NCBI GenBank assembly: GCA_037389465.1 | Contig: JAZARR010000088.1 | Coordinates: forward strand, 6,382,428 to 6,446,427 | DNA: 64,000 nt | From: Baylisascaris procyonis | Lineage: Eukaryota; Nematoda; Chromadorea; Rhabditida; Ascarididae | Reading direction: 5' to 3' | Shown: positions 29,601 through 42,580 of the stretch, piece by piece | How positions within the stretch are numbered: position 1 is the first letter of the stretch | How the letters are laid out: each line of letters begins with the position of its first letter | Position numbers and translations under genes: made by a program | Notes under the pieces: generated by a model | The model's input: the letters and a program-made list of their open reading frames with translations, nothing else | The model's database searches: none | Told to the model about the DNA's origin: nothing

Positions 29601-32600
29601 ATCATCTGGCAGATCATCGCATTTGAAAAATGTCATGAAAACGTTCATCTGCAAACTTGTAATGTAACTGTTCTACGCATCGACTAGATTTAAAATGGCG
29701 TGAATCGTTGCACAACCTCGATGCTTGAATTAAGCCATGAAAATCAACTAATTCCCTCATTCTCCTTCTCCCTTCCTCCACCCCCTCCCCTTCCCCGCTG
29801 TCGTCCCTCTCCAACAAATATGTTACAAGAAAAATGCCATATTGGCAAAGAGCGACAAGTAGTAACCCCCTCAAGCCTAGAAAAAATGCCTTCGATTTCT
29901 AAACTCTTGGATGAGGATAAGGGAGCCCGTGCAAATGCGGGAAGCGGATATAACCTTCTTCGCTTGTCAAAGAAAAAAAACCAAAGAGAAGACGACTTCG
30001 CATCATTCTCAACAAAACTGTCTCTCCAAATATTGTTTCCTCTTAGGAATTGTTTCTAATTAGACGATCTCTTGATCACCTTGTTCCCTAACACAAGCTG
30101 CTTTGTGACTCAATTTTTTTCAACCTCTGTTAAAAGCATTCGGTTGCAGTAAGCCTAACTCCCTACTCGTTAGCCTAACGTTAAATGTGAGCAATCATAA
30201 GCCGCAGTCTTTTAGATGTAGGCTTTTGGTTGCTTAAAACCTTTTCATAAAACTCCTTGCGGTCAACGAATTTCGCACGCCTTGGCATACTCTCACAATT
30301 TAATCTCCATACTAAAAATGCCTTTAATATGGCTCAATCAAACTGATGCGGCAGAGAATTAAACCCTGCAATATTTGTAGTACTGCTGTTTGAAGTGTTT
30401 CTCTCAGATCCGTATTTTCGAATTTACCCGATGGTTATTCTAGTCAGCAAATACGATAAAGCATGAACGGTGATCTAGGGGAGCACCCTAAAAAATTCTG
30501 TTAAAAATGATAATGAACCGATACGAATTTCGGGTGAATGAAATTAGTCTCTAATCGTCATTAAATCAAAATTTAGATATTAGAGAAACGATAATCTTTT
30601 AGGGGAACCAACTTAGAGAGTTTCAGAAATAGTTGCAACACTTGAAGTTATTCCATGACAAAAACAAACATTCTCGCATCTTGAAACAAAGCCGCCGTTT
30701 TCTTGTGGCACACCTGCATCCTTTCTCATTTCTGCTGAAACCACAGCCCCATACAACAATCGTTCAATGCTCAATAAAAAGATATCACTCGATGTTACCT
30801 CGCCATCACCGCTTGGAGCGGTGCTGTACTCGAAAAATGGGCCCAAGAATGAGAGCACCGAAATGACGCGGCCCTCAGCTCGACCATTCACATCCGGCAG
30901 GAAATCATCGCGCGACACCATCTATAAAGAAAAATGTTTGCGCTCTTCATCATCCGATGCAAATTTGAATTAAAAAAAGCATGAAAGGCGAAGTGTACAC
31001 AACTGGCAAACAACGATAGGCGGATCAACGAAACTATCATTGTATTCCTGTCGAGTGTGAGACGATCGAACATCCCAACCCATGTGACCATTTGCTCCCG
31101 TTAGGCTCTTTTCTAAACTATCAATCCTCCCTCTTCAAAACTACGCCATTTAACGTTGTCGAATAGAAACCTCGCCTTGGCGGTGCCTGAAGCAAAATTT
31201 CGGAGCGGACTGCATTAAGCTTCTAGCTAAGCAAACCGACTAAACCCCAAACGCTTATCTTCCGCTAGCAAAAAAAAGTGACAGCAGCGACCTCTGAAAC
31301 AATCTGATCGCTGGACTTCCTCAAAATTCTGACGTTTATAAAAAAGTCTGACAATTCGCTCGACTTCCCAACGAAAACATTCCATTTTAACCTTTGAAAG
31401 GAATTTATAAGGAAGCTCATTTAATGTAAGAAGAATAGAGATTCATATGAGCAAAAATGATTCTCCTCCGCTCTAAAGTCTCGAGCCGCTAACCTCCCCT
31501 CTCCCGATAACAATCACAAGCATCGTCAAAAAGTGTTATCACATAAGCATTGGATTAGCATTCTGCTTTCTTCGTAATGCACATTCACCGCATATAGCTT
31601 GTGTAATTGATCTAATAAAGCAACATTCACATCAACCCATAAAATATAGTTCCAAGGAACGACAAAAGATTCATATTTGTCCAAGAAAAACCAAAGAAGA
31701 ATGCTTCAGATGATAAAAGGCATTACTGCTAAGTTAAATGGTTTCAGTTTAAATAATCCTACATTTGATGCTTGCTACTGATCTTTAGGTATTTCAGCAC
31801 GACGTGTAAGTCTACTCCTTATCCAAATATTATTCTAGCCTCAGTTCGCATTGCATTTTCATTCGTCATTCCTTTCTGGCCCGATTTAGAGAAATTCTAT
31901 AAGAAAAGGAAATTCACCAAGTTGGCGATGGGTCGGCCACCATCTGCTGTCTTAATTGAAACCAGAAATTCGATCAAGCTGTACGGTAACATAGCCGAGT
32001 CAGCCTGATTCTCATCACTCATTAATTGCCGCGATATCGACTGTCGAGCACTATCCAGAATTGCATTGAAAATCTCAAAAATAATGGATGATTTCACATG
32101 TCAATCTAGCGCAAAAATTTTGTTTGCTACATCTCCACTGCAGGTCTATAAGTCTGAGAAGGAGTGATCGCACTGACAGCCGGAAAACTCTCACTCGTCC
32201 GCATCTTCAATTTCTCTAGTAAATCTATCAGCCCACAGCATACAGCGCTTTTTTCTGTCTTACAATTTAATATCAAGTTTAGCTACTAAATGCAACACTC
32301 TATTAAAAGTGTTTAAGAACCTTTTTGAGTACGCTACACACGTATTAATTAACTGATCACTCTAAACGAGATCGCTAATTTAAAATGAGCGAACTGTTAA
32401 TTGCAATTTCACCAATTTATTCCTGCAAAATAGGTTTATCACCACAATCAGTGGACAAAATGCGTATTGCTTGCGAGACAGCGACAAAAAGTTTCCGGTT
32501 AAAACATCGACAAAGGAACCGGCAGTCGGATGTTTAGTATTTGAAATTTTTTTTTTCTTGAAAATAGAACGATGTTGTTAGGATTCACTCCAAAGGTGAA

Positions 32601-35600
32601 GTGCTGCAGCTTAAGACCTAGACTACAGTATAACTTGGAAAAAATAAACCCCCTTGCACGAAAGAAGCTCCTCTTCCACAAGATGAGGTTCGAATGAGAT
32701 GAACGAACTCAAAAACGATAGAAAAGCCTTACGTCGCCGAGAGCGGAGTCACCAACAAGGGCCGTGTCGGCACAGTAGTGCACAAATTCCTTGAGGAAAT
32801 CAGAAGGCAACGTCTGCTGGTAGAACATCCGCATCAATACTGCGACCATCGCTTCAGACGAGAGCCTTTGAAATAAAAACGATCATTTCTGAACAGAACA
32901 TGTTGCTTCGTTTATAGAAATCCGATCGTTTCACATTACGGATCTATCGTCTGTGGATGCTTCCATGTCTCCCAAAACAAATTTCAAAACAACAACCTAC
33001 CTACTGGCAAACCTAAGTGACCAAAACAAGGTGGACATTGCAAGTCTGAAGTCAATATGCACCTAATATGGTGATGTAGCTCACAGGTGTGGTTGTAGTT
33101 TACCACATTACTTGTTGGAGGCAAAGAATAAATCAGCTTTCACTGTTACCTACTTTTACAAGATACAAATTTGTAACAATTAAAATGTTTTACTTGTCTC
33201 CAAACATGCCACGAAGAGCGAACACAGTATGGACCATCAGCCTAGCCTTCACGCAAACCAATAACGAGCGTTCGTATTCCATCAGAAACTGAAAAGCATT
33301 TTCGCCATGATACAATTCACTTGTATTATCCTAAAAAATAAAAAAAAAAGCCGACAAATTTCCTTCATCCTTTCGAAGGCAACAACTGGACAGAACATGT
33401 TGGGATTTCAACTAGAAAAAAAGGGAAATTTGCTGAGAACGACCAGTAAGCTCTTCTATGATGTCTTTCGATGACTTTCGCAGTTTACCTGTCTCAATTA
33501 CGCGAAATACCGACTAAGAAAACGACGTATTTGTTACGACGCAAGTGCCCGATACCTGCAAACACCTACTGCACCTAACACCTCTCTCAGAAAAATGGGT
33601 AACACCACTTCCACAATAATACTACATAGCACAAAATTTCCTTCACACTTCGTCTGGGAAGCCAGTAAGCATTCAAATATTTCTTTCTTTACGCATAAAA
33701 ATATCAACAGATCGGTATGTTACACAAATGCAATACTTCCAATAATAAAGAAATTCTCCTATGCAAGGTGACACTTCAGATCAATTTGAGCTGTAAAAAA
33801 CGATCAAAAAGTGAAATGAAATGGAATCTCGAATGCGATCCATTATAAGTGGCTATAAGTGGATCCAAATTTTAAAGGACGTTAGCTTTAAAAATGAACC
33901 CCTAGATAAGCCTTTTCTAAAACTTCGATAACATGCAACCATAAAACGGGATATAACAAGGAAATGTCACAATAAAAACCACAACACAATAAAAACAGAA
34001 CATAACATAACATTAGAAATGAGACGACGATGGGTGAGTGGGAGGGGGAGGGGGGGAGTACTGGAAACGCGGTTATTTCTGACACAAAATTCTGCAGTTG
34101 AAACAAGCCTATGTGCAATAAAGAAGAAAATATAGTTGGAAATTAACCTGGTTCTGCTCTTCCGACGCAATGTTCGTGTAAACGGCAAGCAGATACTTCA
34201 TCAAAGCCGTTGGCAACGCGAGAGTAGCATCGAATAACGGTTCATAGAGGCGTACACCTAATGAGCTCTTGTCCACCTCCATTTGAACATCGCTGAAAAT
34301 AAAGACCTGAAGAGAGTATTCTTGCATAGTAATATCAAGCCTAGAATTCTCTCCTTCTATCCACCATTCTTTCCTATATGCGCTTAGCACTTTCAATAAG
34401 AACTTCCGTAATAACAAACAACACAGCAAACATAAACGAGTCAGATACATATAAAAATTGATTTCACGCATAGGAAAGTAAGAGAATCAAGGATAAAAGC
34501 TGAGAAAAAACAAATATTGAAGAGAATTTAACGTGTCATAATAAAGCAATAATATTTTAATATGGCATTACCCGAATGGGAATCATTCTTCATACTTTTA
34601 GCTGCAATTCAATAGAGGTGAATTTTACCGAATATAGAAGTATAAAATCTTGCCTTGACTCTTTCAACGTGCCGATTGCTTGCATCAGTGTGTCGTCAAT
34701 GAATGTTGCCAGCTCAACTGAAAGCATACCCGTTTATAATTGTAGCATTCTTCGTGAATAAAGGGACAAGCTGCCTATAAACTTACATAAACATAAACAT
34801 ATGCATACCTATACTAAGCAATGAACATGCAATAATACTAAGCACTCACAATATACCTACAGACAATCTACTTTGTAACGTCTTTCGGCGTTTCGATAGA
34901 TATGCAGACCTATTCATCCGCGGGTCATGGTGCACCTGGCTTTTTCAAGTGCTATACCTTATTTCCTAAAACACTTTTATTACCTATTAGTAAATCCCTT
35001 ATTAATATGAGTTCATTCTGGACAACTGTGAATTTCACAAGCATCCTTCAAGTAGCCTCTCAATAACAGCTTCTATAATTGTTCCATTACAACACCGATT
35101 CTAATCCCTCAAAATTACTTCCTTTATTAGTTAATTTTCGAGGTAAATTACCAACCAGCTACTAACATTCATTTAATTTCAGTCGCTGACTTTTGGAAAA
35201 CGCAATGTTGCCAAAACAACTACAACAGAAATGAATGCATTGAGACTGAACAATAGACTACAAAAACTGCAAGCAAAAGAAACGTGCAAAAGTCAGCAGA
35301 CTGTACCTTCGCTTGTGAATATACTAGAATTCGTCGTTTCCAAAGAGGTGTTCACTATGGCCGAATTGCCGACATCTACAATCCTCTTCAACAAATTCCA
35401 TACGCGTGAGAGCTTATAGTCGGCGCTGTCCTGAAATGGAAACGGTATAGAGTTCATAAAACTCTGAAGAAAACAATTTCCTCTCATGCTGAAAACTTTT
35501 ATAAATATCTTGCTATCTTTCTAATCAAACCTGTTCTTGATTAAGACAGTCCTTTCCCATAATCTTACCTCTGAGGTAGCAACCATCGATGAACCTCGAT

Positions 35601-36789
35601 GACGCATCTATGTGAAATTTGCAAACATCCTGCTATTACAAATCTTATACTAATTGCTGACAATCGCCACTTTGGCAAATAAGCCGAAAAATCCATCCAG
35701 AAGCAACATATTTTCGATCTTTTCAAAATGGCTCCCAATAATATTGATGTTTTCTTAAGTTTACATAATGAAGGAATAAAGTTACAATATAAAAACAGTA
35801 TAATGTAGCGATCCAACATCATTTGTGCGCAAACAGAAATCTCAATAAGCAGTATGCAACTGTTGCCAGTTACCTAACGAAACATTGGCGAAACCTACGA
35901 AAGCAAATGCGAACTCAACAGGAAGAAATTGTCAATGCTCTGCTGAATACAAACATGAACAATGAGTATGCATGCATTATATTTCTTTAGGTCATCGACT
36001 ATATATAATAAGACGCTATGAAATTAAATAGAAAAGAGAGCCAGCATCCAAAATCACAGATATGCTTCAAGATTTGACAATGGGAATATCTTAAGGGGAT
36101 ATAAAGGAACCGGCGAAGAGACGAGTCGGTATTTCCCCGCACGGCATGCTTTCGGCTTCTTCTTCTTTCAAAGGCCTTTTTCTTGTAAATATTTTTGTTG
36201 CTCGTTTTTAATGGTTGACGACGGCGTGCGAAGTAGAAATGCTCTATTAGTAATGAAGGTTTTATGTGCACCTCTTTTCTTTTAAATCTGCCTTAGAAAT
36301 CGTTTCGGGATATTGAAAAGTCCCAGTTATTTCCTCAAGTTTCCCATTTTATATCTCATCCTCGAACAAGTGGTTTCAATCACTCCATTAAAAAGCTTCA
36401 AAGAACAAATTGAGGGCACATAACTAGTATAATGGCAATGCTTTCCTTCCTTCATACATTCACACCTACGTACGACATCTTTTAAAAACTTTACTCTGCA
36501 TATTACCTTCCAGCATTACAAGCAAAGTTCCACTTTAATTTTTAGAAACCAAAAGCCTCTCAAAGACTCTTTGATGAGGAAAAGCTGGTTGGCAGAGGAT
36601 GGGTTGAATGGACAGTCTGCGCGACATACAACGAGTTCCTTTACACCTTTCGCTTATAAATTCAACTGGAAATACGTAGCAAAAACCGACCTGGTCGAGG
36701 TCTGGAGAAGAATGCATAACGTCTTCGTGACGCAGCTTCTTCGCATCCAACTCGTCGACTTCAGAAGCCCCTGAGTCCTCTGGGTTCAT
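17653..36789 (-). CDS. ufd-2: ubiquitin conjugation factor E4 (UFD2/UBE4 family)
   Basis: This is a U-box ubiquitin ligase that lengthens ubiquitin chains on substrates handled by CDC-48/p97. Exons in order: 36789-36691, 35607-35569, 35430-35307, 34717-34669, 34292-34148, 33330-33194, 32865-32733, 32073-31918, 30921-30799, 29648-29547, 28787-28674, 28361-28272, 28114-28009, 27600-27368, 26093-25972, 25722-25621, 25076-24971, 23530-23404, 23049-22923, 22102-21823, 21413-21219, 20231-20054, 18806-18660, 17714-17653. They total 3096 nt (1031 aa), and all junction phases agree. Core motifs include [39 protein letters not shown] and [11 protein letters not shown], followed by the C-terminal U-box. 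The N-terminus is short compared with human UBE4B. Exon 2 and the end of exon 4 (34669 or 34660) are the weakest calls. Several donors are unusual (GTTCGT, GTTCTT, GTTTAT). Confidence 0.93.
18660..18806 (-). other. U-box coding exon of ufd-2
   Basis: This exon starts at about residue 963 and encodes [17 protein letters not shown] followed by [11 protein letters not shown] and TDPFTRQPL, the standard U-box pattern that binds the E2. The last exon (17714-17653) finishes the domain with [12 protein letters not shown] and a short basic tail. Unlike RING fingers, U-boxes lack zinc ligands, and no cysteine or histidine ligand set is seen here. Confidence 0.93.
19347..19514. repeat. degenerate AAATAAAC-type low-complexity repeat
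   Basis: About 170 nt built almost only from the words AAATAA, AAACAAAT and AATAAAC with point variation, inside the intron between the last two-but-one exons of ufd-2 (18807-20053). There is no open frame and no sign of mobility. It is probably a slippage-derived satellite. Confidence 0.75.
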
Positions 36790-36800
36790 TTGAAACCCAA

Positions 36801-36808
36801 CTGAAAAC
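36801..36808 (-). promoter_or_regulatory. SL trans-splice acceptor of ufd-2
   Basis: The minus strand reads GTTTTCAG, followed by 11 nt of 5' UTR and the ATG at 36789-36787. It gives an independent reason to start UFD-2 there, and it suggests ufd-2 heads its own transcription unit. Confidence 0.6.
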
Positions 36809-37996
36809 TGATCATTAAGATAAAAGAGGTATTATAAGCAGGATTCACGTTGTACTTTATACTATATCATAACAACAAAATGGATCGATCAGACGCAATA
36901 ATGGCAGTGTTTCAATAGTAAAGGATTGTCTACGAACTCACCCTCGCCCTCCACACCCTCTTATTAAAAAAATCCCACGTGGAAATGCTGTAGAAATTTT
37001 CAATCAGCTTGCAGCTCTATACATTTCCTGTGCATTTTAAAATAGCTCTTCTCGATGCTACCTCACAAAGGTATCCTAGAATTTTACTGTTCACTCCACC
37101 GTAACCGTTGTTTTGTCTCCTATGGCATTTGAATACCACTTTGAATATGCTCCTATTGAATGAGGGATAGCAAAGTGACCGAATGCAAGCCAATGAAGCA
37201 AGCAGTGCAAATGAGTCAACCTGTCAACAGGTGCGCAAATTCACGAATCACAATTAACAAAGACATGTTGGCAAAATTAGCATTGCATATAGACGATTAC
37301 ATGAATGGATTGCGAAACATGAAGACTAATGAATACCTATGTCGAAACAGAATCGGAAATGACATCTGAACGTCTAAAGAAAGATTACAAGCACCTCGCT
37401 GTGAACAATTCGGTTCACTTTTTCAAGTTGAAATAGAGTTGCATCTAACAAAAAATCGACTTTTAGAGGCAACTATTCAGGTGATTTGGCTGCACTGAAC
37501 GCATTCTATGATTCTCATCCTTTCCTTATTGATGCATGAATTTAACTCTACTTTACAAAGGTTATTTATTTGGCTAGCACTGAATGACCGACAAAAGCTC
37601 GATCGGCTCACGCATCGACCAGAAAGTGGGCCTTTGTGTCTTTAAGCAGTGATTGGTTAAACACTGGGAATTGTCGAACTGATACTGATATATAGTAGGT
37701 AGGCATTGAGAATTGTCCCCTTAAAAATAAATCAACCAGGCACCAATGGGCTCCAATGATGAAGGCTCTCAGCACACTCAAAAGGACGAGGATGAACCTG
37801 TCAACCAATATTTTGACACCAACAAAAGGCAAATCCACCCCCTATACCTTAGCATTTAAATTGTTACTTCGGTAGCCTAAAAAACCTATACCGTATTTGC
37901 TGCTTGTAAGCTCCTCATCAGCTCCATTCCCAACTGACCCATAGCCGACCTCTTACCTGGCTTATTGTCACCCTGAATTCAGGGAAGAATCTGCAA

Positions 37997-38047
37997 ATCT
38001 GAGTTCAACTCAGATATGCATTTCAACTGCAAATCTGAGTTGAAATG
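37997..38047. repeat. two adjacent inverted repeats
   Basis: At 37997-38015 a 9-bp stem with a 1-nt loop reads ATCTGAGTTcAACTCAGAT. At 38019-38047 the arms CATTTCAACT and AGTTGAAATG flank a 9-nt loop. The two hairpins share the words TCTGAGTT and TTCAACT, so they look related by local rearrangement. Confidence 0.85.
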
Positions 38048-38154
38048 TTGAAAGGAAATGCAGCATTCCTCGAACAGATTCCTCATTACCCTTTTCCTTG
38101 AGATCTTACCCCGCCTGTCCGCTTAACCTTTCCCGTTTATTCTTGAGCATACAT

Positions 38155-38214
38155 CCATTGGTGGGTAATTTCCTTTTGCCCGCCTTGGTGGGTAATTCCA
38201 TTGGTGGGTAATCC
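38155..38214. repeat. three imperfect direct repeats of CCATTGGTGGGTAAT
   Basis: Copies start at 38155, 38183 and 38198. The core TTGGTGGGTAAT is identical in all three. Spacing is uneven, so this is a small cluster and not a regular tandem array. Confidence 0.85.
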
Positions 38215-40018
38215 TTGAGCGGGAATTAAAAGCTTAGCCCGCCTTTCTGTTGGAATAGAGGCCAACACCGTCGTCATAGCGAACAGTATAAGCCCTCTCT
38301 TTCCCCAACACATAAGCTGAGAAAGTGGGAAGTGCAAATGCATTGAAAGGATGCCGATTATGCACAAGTATCTTTTGGATCCTATCTCTTCCTTAGAGTA
38401 AATTACCACTGTTTCCTATAATACTTTATACAATACCAGGTTCTTTGCCACCGACCTGAAAATCTGACCATAAAAAAGTCATCAACTGCACGGTTCTGCA
38501 TACGACTGCCACATGCTGCAAAAGGCCTCGATGCATTCGACAACTGGTCACATTGCGGGAGCCAAGTTTTTTTTAATGAAAAACACCACATGCAACGCGC
38601 CGACTTTCTACATGAATGTTTCTCCACGCTACGGCATGAAGTTCTTTCTTTTAGAGATGCAGTCGTGACGTTGACTATAAAGTGATACTGATGCCCATTG
38701 AAGGTTATAGTGTAGCACTATAACGGAACTGCGGTTTCCTTTTTTGATCTCTGATAGCATGAAGCCAAAGAAAGTCGAAAAACACTTCACTCATATAGCT
38801 TCTCGCAAACTTTGTCATAATTCACATCAAAAATCTTTAATATGGAATTACTGAGGTATCACAGATTCAAACCTGATTTGTTTTTGTTTTTTTTTTCTTC
38901 ATAGATTTGAACGCAGCTTTCCTCATGTTTCTTCCTTAGAAATGTTCCTTTTTCCCCTTCCCCGTCGTCAGCACTAATGTTAAAGTATGTCTGATGCCTA
39001 TTCGCCTAGGAGCTTTGCTTCTTTCCTTTTCTTAGTATTTCTGCCGGTTGTTTTGCTACTTACTTTTGTGCTTGCATTCATATACTCGTGTTTTTCCATT
39101 TCTGGAATATTGGGATAGAACGAAACAAAAAAAGCAACGGGTGGCAGCAACATTTACAGAATTATAGACACTCATAAAGCATTAGTGAGAGTAGATTCCT
39201 TAAGTTAGATAATTTTCGCTTTGATACACAAGTCAATCCGATATGCACAAATTAGTGTTTACACAACGAGAACGTCATTCGCCATCCTAAATGAACAACA
39301 CCTAAGTATATTAATAAAGTTGGAAAGATAAAGCCGACACCACCATAGCAACGCATAAACGAATCATCAACAAACACTGAAATGAATATCGAATTCATGA
39401 GCATCTTACAACGTCATCATAGTCACAACATTCACTCATATCAGATGTGCAAGATTTTTGTTGATTTGGCGAACGTTTTCCCATTCCCGCCGAAAGCAGC
39501 CATCACCGTAGCAGAAGAAAGATATCGACAATTCTAGTGATACGGTATAATATTGTTATCTTATCGAAAAATGCAATTTTTCCGACTTGATTATGGAAAT
39601 GGAATGCTTGAATGATATTGTACCGCTCTTTGAGGCATTTTCATATTTCAGCTACTACATTTTGCTTCCTCGATTTTCTTTCATAAATATAGGAATACTT
39701 AATTGAAATCTTATTGTGTATTTATGACAAACAACATTTCAAATTCATTGCATCATTGTGACTTCCATTGATTCAAAGATTGCTATTCCTCCTATATTTG
39801 ATATTAATGAAGTGTTATGGATTGGGTTAGGACGCAGAATTCGGTGAATAAATATAAATGTACTTTATTAGAGATTGTCAATGCTCTGAAGGGAAGTTGC
39901 TCACTCGCGCATCGTTCGCATGACGGATGGTCGCTACGATACTTTCGTTGTAAGAGGAAGCCTTTGTATGGAGATTAAAGCTCATCGTTCGAATATCGAA
40001 TATCGTCTCTTGAAACCT

Positions 40019-40135
40019 GACTCTGATGTACGTTTAAACGCCATGAAGGCTTACGACTGTAACTATACCTTTGCCTATACCGTTTGACTCTGATCTATGT
40101 TTAAACGCCGCGAACTCTGATCTATGTTTAAACGC
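40019..40135. repeat. three copies of a 23-nt word ending GTTTAAACGC
   Basis: Copies at 40019-40041, 40086-40108 and 40112-40135 share ACTCTGAT followed by TATGTTTAAACGC or TACGTTTAAACGC. The phrase CTATACCTTT also recurs between and after them, at 40061-40070 and 40153-40162. This is a partly decayed tandem duplication. Confidence 0.8.
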
Positions 40136-41078
40136 AGTTTGGTCACTGCGACCTATACCTTTACTATGAGAAGCATCATTTTCAGTAGTTTTGCGTTTAG
40201 AAGGATCCGTTTCGAAATAATCTTCGTGTTGCAAAACGTAAAATATTTTCACCATCAAAGTACTTCCCATTCTCATACCATCCCAAAAGGGGTTCCTCGT
40301 TGACTCTCACTTCGTTGCTTCCATATCCTCATGTTTAAGCATAATCGACACTCAATGCAATATTTGTAGGTGTCAATTTTTTGCACTCACCTCATGCATT
40401 GATCTATTTGCTTGTTTTGCTGATTATTTAAATATTTCGTGAATTGCAATGTTTTCGTTTAATGAGTAGATTTACATCAATTAATTTACATATTCCTTTT
40501 GTTTCATTCCCTCATAGCAATTTTATTTGATTAGTTAGTGTAATATTACTACTGCATAACATAACGGTCACCTTTATTCAGTTCAAAAAATCATAGGAAA
40601 CCGAAGTGAACATGAACGAATAACTAAATGAAATGGTGAAAATGAAATCGAAATAGGACATTTCTTTAATTTTATTTTGTGAAGATTAAAATTGTTTTAC
40701 GTTTACGCAAGTTTCTATGAAAAAAGTACTGAGGTGAGCATAGTGATCCCCTTGTCAATCCTCTCACTTGTATATCAATGATGGTAAATATATTTGTGCA
40801 ATATGTCAAACAATTTACTGTATTTGCAATTTTCCATACGATGGTCATTTCCACTTGAGCGTCATAAAATTTGCGATATACGTCCTTCGCAAAGTGGGTA
40901 ATATCTTTTTGTATTTATATTCAGCATGCCCATTCCAAATTCGCTATTCTGCACTATTATCACCTTGTCCACCACATTTTACACATCCTACAAAACATTC
41001 ACTCTGCCATTCTCATACAGATTATTACTATTATTATTTTCCTTAAAACGAATAATATAAACGAATAATATGGACGAA

Positions 41079-42360
41079 TTATTGGAAGTGGATGATCTTC
41101 CAGAGATGCGAATTCGTCTGCTTTAATTGTTCTGCAACCGCTTGGATTTGATCGATTGTCGTGATTTGGTTGCTTGCTTGATCCTCTTTCGATTGATTCT
41201 GTGCAGCATTTTTGGGCACACAACCGATATTTAAATTGAGCTAGTTCTGATTTGTAAATATTCTTCCTTTAGATAAATTATTGACGAACAATTCATCCAA
41301 TGATAGAAAAAAATTGTGGAACTTTGTGCTTGCTTCCGTATCTTTTTAGCATTTCGTTCGCAAGAAACCTCATCATTGAGACCGAGCTTTTTTAGCTCTT
41401 TCATTGAAGAAGTTGCCGTCGCATTTGGTAAAAAAAGAACATATAATCGAATTAGTCCGAAATCTTTGGCTACTAAAGTGCTGAATGTCACGATCAATTC
41501 TATAATCAATCGTTTGCTGGTCAAAAGAACCCTGTTGAGTAGGTTTTTTCGCTGGTTGGCTCAACAGTTCCCCACTTCTACATAAATCGACTGATTTTTT
41601 TTTGGAGGGGGGGGTAGAAATTGGCACGCTGATAGCCAAAATCGAATAAGGAGCGAAAGTGAACGGGATAAACCGATTATATAACGAGGTTAGCAGTGAG
41701 TCCAATACACGACAACCGTCCATGTCTATCGGTGTTTGGATGTCGGAATGTTGAAAGCAAGCTGAACTTTGCGAGGCAAAGATCGATATCGATATACTCT
41801 GTAACCAGTAGAAATTAGTGCTTAGAAGTTTTTTGGCTACTGTCTGTGTGGGGATGGCAGGAAAAGTAATTCGGATAATGAAGCCACGCAAAATGTTGAA
41901 AGACGCTCAAAGGTGTGCAAGTCAGTGGTGTTCTAGACAGCAAGAGAGAGGTTGCCTACATTTTTTATTCACAATTCTGGTAGGCCAACGTTGGATCTTC
42001 TCACCCAAACATCCTGAATTTAATTACATTTCAAAATAGACGTGGGAAGATTGCGTTTTTAAGACCACAAATGAATGAACTTTGAGGTTGTCAATGTTTT
42101 CTTAAAAAATCAATAACGACAAACAGTGTAGTGGATTATTGGTTAACATCCGAATCCCTTTTGACCGAATTTAACGGTGAAGAGGGCATCCTGTTTAACA
42201 GTGAACAGTCTGCAGATAATTGCTTTATATTCTTACGAAGTTGTGTGGAACGAAGTTTTCTCAACTGAAGGCTTTGCTGCTGAGATGTTTCTGTCAGACA
42301 GAGCAATCGGAGGTTATAAATGATTGATGGACCGGAGTTGCTTTTCTCTCTTCGTGGCAT
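41079..42360 (-). CDS. possible small gene of unknown function
   Basis: This is weakly supported. A minus-strand frame opens at 42360 with MPRREKSNSGPSII and stays open for 74 codons. A second stretch near 41430-41320 contains ATSSMKELKKLGLNDEVS. A possible last exon, 41198-41079, follows a CTGCACAG acceptor and encodes an amphipathic, glutamine-rich segment (IDQIQAVAEQLKQ) that ends in TAA. The splice phases could not all be reconciled, and no family is recognised. It may be chance coding-like sequence. Confidence 0.2.
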
Positions 42361-42546
42361 GAACCGAATTTGACTTTCGATCGTTTTGTCTTCACTTTTT
42401 TCTTTCCCTTGTTCAATTATTACAAAAAGTCCGCACTTCTAAAGTGGAAAGAACCCTTGATAAATATATGCTTCCTTTTGGCCTTTTGGCCTACGCATTA
42501 TGTCGGATGCGTTTCCAAATTCTTGTTCCCTTCCTCATAGTTTTTC

Positions 42547-42556
42547 GTTGTTTCAG
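42547..42556 (+). promoter_or_regulatory. SL trans-splice acceptor of the first hybrid-binding gene
   Basis: The sequence TTGTTTCAG ends at 42556, 24 nt before the ATG at 42581. It looks like a spliced-leader acceptor and supports that start. Confidence 0.5.
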
Positions 42557-42580
42557 TAATTTTTCCAATCGACATCGCAA

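Larger units (their letters stand above)
36809..42546. other. intergenic region between ufd-2 and the hybrid-binding cluster
   Basis: The two flanking genes diverge from this interval, so it should hold both promoters. Besides small repeats at 37997-38047, 38155-38214 and 40019-40135 and a doubtful minus-strand gene at 41079-42360, nothing is recognisable. Confidence 0.6.

Noticed and set aside
6950..36808. ufd-2/pdha-1 operon
   Set aside because: The genes are 10.7 kb apart and pdha-1 has its own acceptor directly before its ATG, so a nematode operon with a spacing of a few hundred bases is unlikely.
41373..41891. 172-codon minus-strand open frame
   Set aside because: Its composition is like random AT-rich sequence, it crosses a poly(C) run on that strand and it resembles no family.
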